Below, piece by piece: positions 46,603 to 55,745 of a stretch of 64,000 nucleotides of DNA. This stretch comes from JAEUQQ01 sp963697285 (lineage in GTDB: Bacteria > Acidobacteriota > Vicinamibacteria > Vicinamibacterales > JAFNAJ01). The notes beneath the pieces are model-generated. The model was not told the origin of the DNA, made no database searches, and was given only the letters and a program-made list of their open reading frames with translations. The translations under genes were made by a program, and so were the position numbers. The stretch covers positions 186,001 through 250,000 of the forward strand of contig CAVONI010000011.1 in NCBI GenBank assembly GCA_963697285.1, written 5' to 3'. Numbering within the stretch: the stretch's first letter is position 1; each line of letters begins with the position of its first letter.

Positions 46603-48552
46603 ATGAACACAGCAATTGGTCGTCACCGACACCCCATCCCCGGCACCGACGCGTGGTCACCCGTCGACGCGGCGGAACTCTATGAAGTCGACCGCTGGGG
46701 CAAGGGGTATTTCTCCGTGTCGCCCGACGGCCACATGCTGGTTCATCCCACGAAGGATCCCCAGAAGTCGATCGACCTCAAGCAGCTCGTCGATCACCTC
46801 CAGTTGCGCGGGATCGGGTTGCCCACGCTCGTGCGCTTCAGCGACGTCCTGAAACACCGGTTGGGCGAGATCCACGACGCGTTCCGGACGGCCATCACGC
46901 AGCACTCGTACAACGGCAAGTACATCTGCGTCTACCCGATCAAGGTCAACCAGCAGCGGCAGGTCGTCGAGGAGGTCCTCGATTTCGGCCGCCCGTACAA
47001 CTTCGGCCTCGAAGCGGGTTCGAAGCCGGAATTGATGGCCGTCGCGGCGATCGCCTCGAACGACACGCCCATCATCTGCAACGGCTTCAAGGACGCCGAG
47101 TACATCGAGATGGCGATGCTGGCGCAGAAGATCGGCCGCCAGATCATCCCCGTCGTCGAGAAGTACACCGAGTTGGAGCTGATCCTCCAGTATGCCGAGA
47201 AGGTCGGGGTGCGCCCCAACATCGGGATGCGCGTGAAACTCGCTGCCCGTGGTGGCGGACGCTGGCAGAGTTCTGGCGGCTACCGTTCGAAGTTCGGCCT
47301 CACGGTCACCGAGATCCTGAAGGGCCTCGATGAACTCAAGGCGCGCGGCATGGAGGACTGTTTCAAGCTGCTGCACTTCCACCTCGGCAGCCAGATTCCG
47401 AACATCCGCATCGTCAAGGGCGCGCTGACCGAGGCCGCACGCGTCTACGCCGAACTGGTGAAGGCCGGGGCCGGGCTGCAGTACCTGGACGTCGGCGGTG
47501 GCCTCGGCGTCGACTACGACGGCTCGCAGACCAATTTCGAGTCGAGCATGAACTACACGCTCGACGAGTACGCCAACGACGTGGTCTACCACGTGCAGTC
47601 CGTCTGCGACGAGGTGGGCGTGGCGCACCCGACGATCGTCTCGGAGAGTGGCCGCGCCGTCGTCGCGTATCACAGCGTGCTCGTCTTCAACGTCCTTGGC
47701 GTCTCGAACTTCGGCGACACCAAGGGCGTGCCGACGGTCGCACTCGACGAGTACGAACAGCCGATCTGCGACCTGATCGAGTCGTTCAACACCGTGACGG
47801 CCCGCAATGCGCTCGAGGCGTACCACGACTCACAGCAGGCGCTCGACATGGCCCTCAGCCTCTTCAACACGGGGTACCTGCCGCTCCAGCAGCGCTGCAT
47901 GGCCGAGAACCTCTACTGGGCGATCTGCGAGAAGCTCCAGGCGATCGTCAAGACGCTCGACGATGTCCCCGAAGACCTGCAGGGACTCGACGAGGCGCTG
48001 TCAGACACCTACTTCTGCAACTTCTCGTTGTTCCAGTCGATCCCCGACAGCTGGGCCATCAAGCAGCTGTTCCCGGTGATGCCCATCCACCGGCTCGACG
48101 AACGCCCCGGCACGCCGGCCGTGCTGGGTGACATCACGTGCGACTCCGACGGGAAGATCGACCAGTTCATCGATCGTCGCGACGTGAAGAAGGCCCTGCC
48201 CCTCCACACCTTCAACGGGGATCCCTACTACCTCGGGGTGTTTCTCGTCGGGGCCTACCAGGAAATCCTCGGCGACCTCCACAACCTCTTCGGCGACACG
48301 CATGCCGTGCACGTGACCCTCGACGAGCAGGGTGGCGTCGTGCTCGACGAGGTCGTCAAGGGCGACACCGTCAAGGAAGTGCTCGACTACGTGGAGTTCG
48401 AGTCCGAGCGCCTGGTCAACAAGCTGCGCGCCGACGTCGAGACCGCCGTGCGCGAGAACCGCATCGGCTTCGAAGAGGCGGGCCGGATGCTGCGCTTCTA
48501 CGAGGACGGCCTCGGGGGCTACACCTACCTCGAGGATCCCAACGAGCGATAG
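46603..48552 (+). CDS. speA: Biosynthetic arginine decarboxylase
   Basis: SpeA decarboxylates arginine to agmatine, the first step of one route to putrescine and spermidine. The 649-residue product has the usual length and begins GTDAWSPVDAAELYEVDRWG, the family opening. The PLP lysine is K114 in YPIKVNQQRQVVEE, followed by GLEAGSKPELMA, the barrel glycine loop LDVGGGLGVDYDGS, and LPLHTFNGDPYYLGVFLVGA. The start was set at ATG 46603 rather than an upstream TTG because of the -10 hexamer 8 nt before it. It is transcribed alone; a hairpin follows. Confidence 0.95.
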   Translation: MNTAIGRHRHPIPGTDAWSPVDAAELYEVDRWGKGYFSVSPDGHMLVHPTKDPQKSIDLKQLVDHLQLRGIGLPTLVRFSDVLKHRLGEIHDAFRTAITQHSYNGKYICVYPIKVNQQRQVVEEVLDFGRPYNFGLEAGSKPELMAVAAIASNDTPIICNGFKDAEYIEMAMLAQKIGRQIIPVVEKYTELELILQYAEKVGVRPNIGMRVKLAARGGGRWQSSGGYRSKFGLTVTEILKGLDELKARGMEDCFKLLHFHLGSQIPNIRIVKGALTEAARVYAELVKAGAGLQYLDVGGGLGVDYDGSQTNFESSMNYTLDEYANDVVYHVQSVCDEVGVAHPTIVSESGRAVVAYHSVLVFNVLGVSNFGDTKGVPTVALDEYEQPICDLIESFNTVTARNALEAYHDSQQALDMALSLFNTGYLPLQQRCMAENLYWAICEKLQAIVKTLDDVPEDLQGLDEALSDTYFCNFSLFQSIPDSWAIKQLFPVMPIHRLDERPGTPAVLGDITCDSDGKIDQFIDRRDVKKALPLHTFNGDPYYLGVFLVGAYQEILGDLHNLFGDTHAVHVTLDEQGGVVLDEVVKGDTVKEVLDYVEFESERLVNKLRADVETAVRENRIGFEEAGRMLRFYEDGLGGYTYLEDPNER

Positions 48553-48583
48553 CCTCGCACCGGGGTTCGGTGGGCGCGTCGCG

Positions 48584-48623
48584 GAAACACAAACGGGCGA
48601 ACGGGGTCTCCCCGCTCGCCCGT
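48584..48623 (-). terminator. Terminator hairpin between speA and the DUF349 gene
   Basis: The stem ACGGGCGA (48593-48600) pairs with TCGCCCGT (48616-48623), with an inner stem CGGGG/CCCCG around TCT. On the minus strand it is followed by TTTGTGTTT, so it best serves the DUF349 gene. It may also stop speA transcripts. Confidence 0.6.
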
Positions 48624-48647
48624 GATTCCTCTCCAGCGTCGAGCGCG

Positions 48648-51633
48648 TCAGGCGTGCTTGCCCGATTCCGCCGGCGGGCGCCGCGGCCCGCGCCGTTCGC
48701 GGTCGCCGCGATCCCCTCGGTCGCCCCGATCACGATCGCCACGCGGTCCAGGGCCGCCGCGATGCGATGAGGCGTCGCGCTCCTCGTCTTCACCCGTCCC
48801 GAAGACCTCGAAGAAGCGCTTCGACGCCCTGAAGAACCGCCCCGCCAGCGCGTGACCCTCCGGGCCCGGTACCGGGCCGAGGCGTCGCCAGACCGCCTGC
48901 GCGTCCTTGACCGCCGCGATCGCCGCACGCTTCTTCGCGTCCTCGTCGGCGCGGCCCCCGATGGTGTTGGCGGCGAGCGCGTCCTTCAACATGGCGGCGA
49001 GCGTGGTCGTCGGCGATGCCGCGAGATCGTGCGGATGCGTCGGCCCGCTCAGGAAACCCTCGACCTGGGTGACGAGCTTTTCCATCCGCTCGCGGTTTGC
49101 GCCGATGTCGAGGCGCGTGCCCTTGAAGACGTGGGGATGCTGTTCGATCACGGTGGTCAGTGCCGCATCGAGTCGCTGCTCGATGGGATCGATCAGCTGA
49201 CGAGGCACCCGCGGACCGTCATGCCACTGCTGCCAGAGGCTCAGGACCTGTGCGCGGAGGTGCTCGGGGTCGAGCGGGTCGGCCCCTTCGGGAGGCGCCG
49301 CAAGCGCTTCGAGCCCCACGACGGCCGATTCGCGAGCCGCGACGTGCGACTGCAGTTCGTGCTGGTCACGGTGCTTGTAGCGCTCGAAGAACTCGTCGCA
49401 CGCCGCACGGAACCGCGTCCACAGCACTTCCGACTTCTGCTTCTTCACGGGGCCGATCGTCTTCCACTCGGCCTGCAGGCGCTTGAGTTCGCCCGCGGCG
49501 CCGACCCAGTCGGTCGAGTGCGCGAGCGCTTCAGCGCGCGCGACCAACGCCTCCTTCTTCTCGGCGTTCTCGTGCCACACGCTCTTCCGCTGCGCGAGGT
49601 CTTCCTTTCGCCGGGTGAAGAACCGGTCGCAGGCCGTGCGGAACCGGTTCCACAGTTCCTGCGAATGATCGCGACCCGCCTGCCCGGTCTGCTGCCACTC
49701 GGCCTGCAGCTTCTTGAGCTCCTCGCCGGTGGCGATCCAGTCAGTCGACTCCGCGAGTTCCTCCGCGCGGGTCACGAGGGCGAGCTTCCGTTCCAGGTTC
49801 TCGCCTTCGGTCTTGCGCAGGCCCGCGAAGTGAGCGTCGATGTGCGGACGCACGGCGTCGCAGGCTGTCTTGAAGCGCAGCCACAGGGCCTCGGACTTGT
49901 CCTTGGGCGCGGCGCCGACCTGTTTCCAGCGCTGCTGCAGATCGCGCACGCGCTTGGCCAGTTCCGCCGGATCGGTGATGGCGCCGAGGGTCTCGGCCTC
50001 CTTGCAGAGGTCCTCCTGCACGGTGGCGTTCGCCCAGCGCCGCCAGTCCTCGGCATCGCGAAGCTCCTGCACACGCGGCAGCAACGCCGCGTGCGCGGCC
50101 CGCAGTTTCTCGATCCAGGCTTCTTCGTCCTTGTGGAGCGCAAACGCCCCCGGCGCATCGATGGCCTGGCGCAAGTCGCGGATGGCGCGATCACCGTCCT
50201 TGAGGCTCAGGTCGGCGTGCACGAGGAGGGCGTTGGCATTGGCCAGGAGGCGCTCGAGTCGCGCCACGTTCCGCTGCGAGTCCTGCGCCCGCACGTCGCG
50301 CAAGGCACGCTCGCGACCAGCGAGGTGCTCTTCAGCGGCGCGCCACGCCGACGGCGACCGTCGACGGGGCCAGCTGTCCGCCGGCCTCACGCCACCTGGC
50401 GCCCAACGCGTTCCAGGCGCGCCTGGCATCGCCCAGTGGCTCAAGTGCAGCCACGCGGGCGGCTTCCTCCGCGAGGGGGGCCAGGCGTTCTTCGAGCGCC
50501 GCGCCCTCGGCACGCAGGGCGTTGCGGCGCTCGACCTCGCTGCAGGCACGCGCGAACCGCTCTTCGAACTGTCGGGCATCGCTCGACTCGCGCATCGCCT
50601 CGGGCCACCCCGGCAGGGCGACCCAGAGTTGTCGGACTTCGTCGGTGCTCGATGGCGTGCCGTCGCCGACCATCGCCTCGACCCGTTCGCACAAGGCCGC
50701 CCGGGCGCTGGCGGCCTGCTCTGCATCAGCGGCGAGGGCCCGCATCGCGCTCTCGTGGGCTGCACGCTCGTCGGCGCTTCGCGACAGCAGGGTTCGGATC
50801 TCAGACACGGCCGACTGGAAGCGCTCGGCCACCTCGGGCGCCGCCTCGCCGGCCAGCACCTGCCATTCCGACTCGACGGTCGCAAGGCGCTGCTCGGCGC
50901 GGGTCAGGTCGCTCTCGCGCGCCAGCCCTTCGACGATGTCGCACAACTGCAGCCGGCGGTGCACGGCAGGTTGCGGCGCCTCGATCGGGGCCGCGGCCTC
51001 GTCGAGCGCATGGACGGCTGCCCGGGCGCGGCGCTGGACCACCTTGCTTCGCGCGCGCGTGGCGACAAGGTCGAGCATCTGCCGGTCGGTCGCGAGCCGC
51101 TCGAGCGCTGCGAGCCCGACATCCCGGTGTTCGGTCTTGATCGCGACCGCGACGACATCAGCCTGGTCGGTCAGCCGGTCGAGGGCAGCCCGACGGACGG
51201 CGGCGTGCGTGGCCTGCCGGGCGACCGACCCGATGAGCCGTGCATCGCTCAGCCGGGCCAGCGCGTCCAGCGCCACCGGCTCGAGCTCAGCCGATCGCGC
51301 CACGACATTGAGATCCTTCTCGTGCGTCAGGCCGGCGAGCGCGACGCGCGCGTCAGCGACCTCCCCGCTGTCCTGGGCGAGCGCCAGCAACAGGTCGCGG
51401 GCGACCGCCTTCACCGAATCGTCGGGGTCGGTGCCGGCGACGGTAGCGATCGTGGCGGCGTCGGTGAGTTTGGCGACGGCCGCTCGCCTGACGCCCGCGT
51501 GCGCATCTTCCCGCGCGATCTGGGCGATCAGGTCCTGCTCGTCATCTGGCAATGTGTCGACCGCAGCCGATCGAATCTGTGGATCCGTGTGCTTCCAGCG
51601 CGGTTGGGGCTTGAAGCGATCGAAAAAGCCCAT
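48648..51633 (-). CDS. HEAT-repeat plus DUF349-repeat protein (one-base frameshift near 50350)
   Basis: About 994 residues after frame repair. The N terminus (MGFFDRFKPQPRWKHTDPQI) leads into HEAT-like helical repeats of about 25-30 residues (AREDAHAGVRRAAVAKLTDA). The rest is a chain of about 75-residue DUF349 repeats, such as DLQQRWKQVGAAPKDKSEAL, KLQAEWQQTGQAGRDHSQEL and RLQAEWKTIGPVKKQKSEVL, each followed by an RFKTACDAV- or RFRAACDEFFERY-like helix. The C-terminal tail is low-complexity Arg/Gly/Asp (GDRDRGDRGDRGDRERR). The frame breaks near 50340-50365, where reading shifts after GGQLAPST to AWRAAEEHLAGRERA; one surplus base explains it. The function is unknown; DUF349 proteins have been suggested to act in nucleic-acid or stress contexts. 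The ATG has AGGGAG about 10 nt upstream. Confidence 0.75.
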
Positions 51634-51731
51634 GTAGGCGACTCCCTGCAAGCCGTGGCCCGGTACCGCCAGGCGAGACCGGTAGTCTACAGAAGTTTCT
51701 GCTGTTTTCGCTAATCAGCGCGTCCGGGCGC

Positions 51732-53021
51732 TCAGTGGACGTGGCGTCCGGCGTCGACCAGGGTTCTCGACCACGCGATGGCCTCCAGGTAGGCGGCGCG
51801 GAACTGCGCGGGCGTGATCGTGGGGCACGAGAGTTCGTCCCAGGCGCAGCGCTCGTAGCGCAGGACGTCCTGCAACAGCACGCCCATGGGACCGGCTCCC
51901 TCGATGAGGGCGGTGCGGACATCGTCCGACAAGGGCACCGCCCCGAGGATCTCGCCCATCGGCTGGTCGAGCATGGCGTCGAGCGCCGAGAACAGCCCGA
52001 CGGTGAAGCATGAGGCCGCCCGGTCGGGCATGAGGTGGGCCGCCAGCATCTCGCACATCTTCGCCCGCGTCAGGGCCGAGGCCAGGAGCGCTGGCGGCTT
52101 CTTGCTCAGCCCTGCCATCACCAGCATGGTCACCCAGCTCTGGATGCGTTTCAGACCGAGCAGCACGAGCGCCTGCCGCAGCGACTCGACCTCGCACGAC
52201 AGGCCGAACGCCGCGGAGTTGATGACCTTCAGGAGCCGGTAACTCAGCGTCGGATCCAGGCTGATCGCTTCCTCGATGCGATCGATCGGCACCGACGGAT
52301 CCTCGAGCAGGACGACGAGGCGCAGCATGCTGAGCTGGTTGCGGGATCGCCGCTGCCCATGGACGATGGTCGGCCTGGCCAGGAAGAACCCCTGGAAGTA
52401 GTCGAAGCCGAGACCGAGGCAGTGGTCGAATTCCTCGCGCGTCTCGACGCGCTCGGCCAGGAGGCCGACGTCGTACGCCCCCAGCAGGGTGACGTGCCGG
52501 GCCAGTTCCGGGCGGTCGAGCAGCGAGATGTCGAGCTTGACGAGATGCGCCAGCTCGATCATCGGCCGGAGTTCCTCGCGGAAGACGAAGTCATCGAGGG
52601 CGATGGTGTATCCCGCACGACCGAGTTCGCGCAACGCGCACAGCACGTCGGGATCCGGCGGCACGTCTTCGAGCACCTCGATGGCGATGCGTTCCGGCGG
52701 CAGACTCGTCGCGTACCCGCCGACGAGGAAATCGCGCGTGGCGTTGACGAACGCACGGTGCGGACCGACGACGGTGTCGATGCCGAGTTCCAGGAACGCG
52801 TTGAGCACCACCTGTGCGGTCAGGACCGTCCCGTCCACCAGCTCGGGTTGTGCCGCCGCGTCTGCCCTGAACAACAACTCGTAGCCGTGGATGGCCTGGC
52901 GCCGGTCGAAGATGGGCTGGCGTCCGACGAAGGCGGGGAGGAGCGCGGATGGCGCGGGGAGCGTCGGCATGACACGGCACGCGACAGGCTGGCGCGCGAC
53001 GGTCAGGTAATCGACTGACAT
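51732..53021 (-). CDS. EAL-HDOD signalling protein (YuxH type), EAL degenerate
   Basis: A 429-residue cytoplasmic protein. The first half is an EAL-like domain: FVGRQPIFDRRQAIHGYELL near residue 30, ERIAIEVLEDVPPDP near 110, IALDDFVF near 138, LVKLDIS and LAERVETREEFDHCLGLGFD near 190, ending YFQGFFLARP. The EAL signature reads ELL and the DDFGxG loop reads DDFVFR, so cyclic di-GMP hydrolysis is unlikely. The second half is HDOD: EAISLDPTLSYRLLKVINSA near 250, then ALVLLGLKRIQSWVTMLVM. These proteins act as signalling adaptors. The start at 53021 could instead be the ATG at 52970. It lies 98 bp before the DUF349 gene on the same strand. Confidence 0.87.
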   Translation of the reverse strand: MSVDYLTVARQPVACRVMPTLPAPSALLPAFVGRQPIFDRRQAIHGYELLFRADAAAQPELVDGTVLTAQVVLNAFLELGIDTVVGPHRAFVNATRDFLVGGYATSLPPERIAIEVLEDVPPDPDVLCALRELGRAGYTIALDDFVFREELRPMIELAHLVKLDISLLDRPELARHVTLLGAYDVGLLAERVETREEFDHCLGLGFDYFQGFFLARPTIVHGQRRSRNQLSMLRLVVLLEDPSVPIDRIEEAISLDPTLSYRLLKVINSAAFGLSCEVESLRQALVLLGLKRIQSWVTMLVMAGLSKKPPALLASALTRAKMCEMLAAHLMPDRAASCFTVGLFSALDAMLDQPMGEILGAVPLSDDVRTALIEGAGPMGVLLQDVLRYERCAWDELSCPTITPAQFRAAYLEAIAWSRTLVDAGRHVH

Positions 53022-53100
53022 GTGGCAGAGCTTGAGGCCGTCGCAGCAACGACCGCGTTCCCCCTTCGGCTAAGATGAGCGGTCGCTCCCATCAGGCGCC

Positions 53101-55518
53101 GTGCGCCAGGCGGATCGGGGCGCGTCCGAGGAGATTCGACCGTTGCCAGAGCGTTCGTTGTTCGACCTGCCCGACGACAGCCAGCCGCCGGCCCCGCCCG
53201 ACGGCCCCCGCGACGTGGTGGCGCTGCACGAGGCGGCGCAGACGCGGTATCTCAATTACGCCTTGTCGGTCATCACGTCGCGGGCGCTTCCCGACGTCCG
53301 GGACGGATTGAAGCCGGTCCAGCGCCGCATCCTGTTCACGATGTGGCAGCAGAACCTCACGGCCGACACCAAGCATCGGAAGTGCGCGAAGGTCGTCGGC
53401 GACGTGATGGGCGGCTACCACCCACACGGCGACAGTGCGCTCTACGAGACGCTCGTCCGCATGGCGCAATCGTTCTCGCTGCGCTACCCGCTGGTCGACG
53501 GGTCGGGGAACTTCGGGTCGCTCGATGGCGACTCCGCCGCCGCCATGCGGTACACCGAGTGCCGGCTCGCGCGGCTGAGCGATGAAATCCTCCAGGAGAT
53601 CGACCAGGACACGGTGCCGTTCAGGCCGAATTACGACGGGACGAAGACCGAACCCGTCGTGCTGCCCGCTCGCATCCCGAACCTCCTCATCAACGGCGCC
53701 ACGGGCATCGCGGTCGGGATGGCCACCAACATCCCACCGCACAACCTCGGCGAGGTCTGCCAGGCACTGACCAAGCTGATCGACAACCCCGACCTGACGG
53801 TCGCCCAGCTGTGCCGGTGGATCAAGGGCCCCGACTTCCCCACTGGCGGCGAGATCCTCAACAGCGCAGACGAACTCAAGGAGATCTACCGCACCGGGTC
53901 GGGCAGCCTGCGCGTGCGCGGCACCTGGATCGAGGGGGCGACCACGCGGTCGTCGAAGACGATCATCATCACCAGCGTGCCGTACACGACCAACAAGTCG
54001 ACGCTCGTCGAACGCATCGCCGACGTCGTCGCCTCACGAAAGCTGCCGCCGCTGCTCGACATCCGCGACATCTCGACCGACGACGTCCGGATCGAACTCG
54101 AGTTGAAGCGCGACGCCGACGAGAAGATGGTGATGGCGTATCTCTGCAAGCACACGCCGCTGCAGATCACGATCGGCGCCAACCTCACCTGCCTGATCCC
54201 GACCGAGGATCCCGAGATCGGGCGCCCCGAACGGCTCGACCTCAAGTCGATCCTCTGGCACTTCCTCCATTTCAGGCTCGACGTCGTCACCCGCCGGCTC
54301 GAGCACGAGCGCGGGGCACTCCGTCGGCGCATTCACCTGCTCGAGGGTTTCGAGAAGGTCTTCGACGCCCTCGACGAGATCCTGAAGATCATCCGGGCCT
54401 CAGATGGCAAGGCCGACGCCGCCCGCAAGATCATGGCGCGATATGCGCTCGACGCCGAGCAGGTCGATGCCATCCTCGAGCTCAAGATCTACCGCCTCGC
54501 CCGGCTCGAGATCCTCGTCATCCGGACCGAACTGGCCGAGAAGCGTACGAGGCTCGGCATCGTCGAAGCCCTGCTGCGCGACGAGAAGGGGCGCTGGGCG
54601 ATGGTCCGCGAGGAACTCGCAGACATCCAGAGCACCTATGGCGGCAAGAGCGATCCGCGCCGAACGACGTTTGCCGATGGCGACCAGGACGTCGAGTACT
54701 CGGCCGATGCCTTCATCGTGGACGAAGACAACATCGTCATCGTCTCGAGCGACGGCTGGGTGAAGCGCCAGAAGGACGTGAAGGACCTGTCATCCACGCG
54801 TCTGCGCGAAGGCGACAGTGTGCTCGCCGCGGTGACGGGCAGCACCCGCGCCACCATCGTCTTCTTCACGAACGCCGGCACGGCCTACAGTTGCCGCATC
54901 ATCGACGTTCCCGCCTCGACGGGTTACGGCGAGCCGATCCAGCGACTCTTCAAGTTCCGGGACGGCGAACGCGTGCTCACCGCCTTCAGCCTCGACCCGC
55001 GGGCCATCGGCGACGTGCGCCCCCCGGCCGACGGTGTGCCGGCGCCCGTTCACGCCGTGGCCGTGACCAGCGACGGCTACAGCATCCGCTTCAACCTCGA
55101 CGGCTTCGTCGAGCCCAGCACGCGAGCTGGCCGCCGGTATGCCCGTCCCGCTGACGGGGTGGAGGTTGTCGGCGTTCAGGCGATCGCGGGCACCGAGACC
55201 ATGATCGCGGTCACCCGCGAAGCGCGAGCGATGCTGTGCCAGGTCGACGAGATCAATCTGCTCGCCGGACCGGGCAAGGGCGTCATCCTGATCAAGATCG
55301 ACCCTGCCGCCGACCGCGTGCTCGGTTTCCTCGCGTCACGGGGCGACCGCGACCTGTTGACCGTGGAGACCAGCCGCGGTGCGTTGCAGACCGTGAGCAG
55401 TGCCAAGTACGAGGTCACGGGCCGTGGAGGGCGTGGGCGCGAACTGCTGCAGCGGGGACAGTTCACCCGTGTCGTCGCGCCCGCTGTGGAGGCGCCGGCC
55501 CCGTTGGCTGGGCAGTAG
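53101..55518 (+). CDS. parC: DNA topoisomerase IV / gyrase subunit A
   Basis: The 805-residue cleavage-rejoining subunit of a type IIA topoisomerase. Seen: YLNYALSVITSRALPDVRDG near residue 57, the KCAKVVGDVMGGYHPHGDSA region of the quinolone pocket, the catalytic Tyr151 in AAAMRYTECRL, and LPARIPNLLINGATGIAVGM. The coiled coil follows, then a six-bladed C-terminal beta-pinwheel (IVSSDGWVKRQKDV, AVTSDGYSIRFN). No canonical GyrA box (QRRGGRG) is in the first blade; a GRGGRG lies near the C terminus. This and the short B subunit favour a ParC-like role, though GyrA cannot be excluded. Start GTG 53101 is tentative. It diverges from the EAL-HDOD gene. Confidence 0.85.
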   Translation: MRQADRGASEEIRPLPERSLFDLPDDSQPPAPPDGPRDVVALHEAAQTRYLNYALSVITSRALPDVRDGLKPVQRRILFTMWQQNLTADTKHRKCAKVVGDVMGGYHPHGDSALYETLVRMAQSFSLRYPLVDGSGNFGSLDGDSAAAMRYTECRLARLSDEILQEIDQDTVPFRPNYDGTKTEPVVLPARIPNLLINGATGIAVGMATNIPPHNLGEVCQALTKLIDNPDLTVAQLCRWIKGPDFPTGGEILNSADELKEIYRTGSGSLRVRGTWIEGATTRSSKTIIITSVPYTTNKSTLVERIADVVASRKLPPLLDIRDISTDDVRIELELKRDADEKMVMAYLCKHTPLQITIGANLTCLIPTEDPEIGRPERLDLKSILWHFLHFRLDVVTRRLEHERGALRRRIHLLEGFEKVFDALDEILKIIRASDGKADAARKIMARYALDAEQVDAILELKIYRLARLEILVIRTELAEKRTRLGIVEALLRDEKGRWAMVREELADIQSTYGGKSDPRRTTFADGDQDVEYSADAFIVDEDNIVIVSSDGWVKRQKDVKDLSSTRLREGDSVLAAVTGSTRATIVFFTNAGTAYSCRIIDVPASTGYGEPIQRLFKFRDGERVLTAFSLDPRAIGDVRPPADGVPAPVHAVAVTSDGYSIRFNLDGFVEPSTRAGRRYARPADGVEVVGVQAIAGTETMIAVTREARAMLCQVDEINLLAGPGKGVILIKIDPAADRVLGFLASRGDRDLLTVETSRGALQTVSSAKYEVTGRGGRGRELLQRGQFTRVVAPAVEAPAPLAGQ

Positions 55519-55629
55519 CTTCGGGCGTAACAGGACGGGGTCGCGGTTGACGTCAGAGTCGATCGCGGGATAAGCCGCCGTCAGTTTGCATTGCAGACTA
55601 TGACATGACGACATTCTGGCATCTGGATC

Positions 55630-55659
55630 TTGCAATTCGCGGATTCCATCATGCATACT
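55630..55659 (+). promoter_or_regulatory. Sigma70-type promoter upstream of glutamine synthetase
   Basis: TTGCAA (55630-55635) and CATACT (55654-55659), separated by 18 bp, with TG just before the -10. They lie in the 227-bp spacer between the topoisomerase gene and the glutamine synthetase gene, leaving a leader of about 80 nt. The rest of the spacer shows no clear element. Confidence 0.4.
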
Positions 55660-55745
55660 CCGCATGTTCAAGAACGCGTGAACGGGCCTTGGTGACGTGG
55701 GGTTGCCCCGGCCGTTCGTGACTCTCCTGAAAGGATCGCGCCCAC

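Noticed and set aside
55612..55635. Possible sigma54 promoter (TGGCAT ... TTGCA) upstream of glutamine synthetase
   Set aside because: The GG and GC are two bases too far apart for a -24/-12 element. A sigma70-type TTGCAA/CATACT pair fits the same DNA better.
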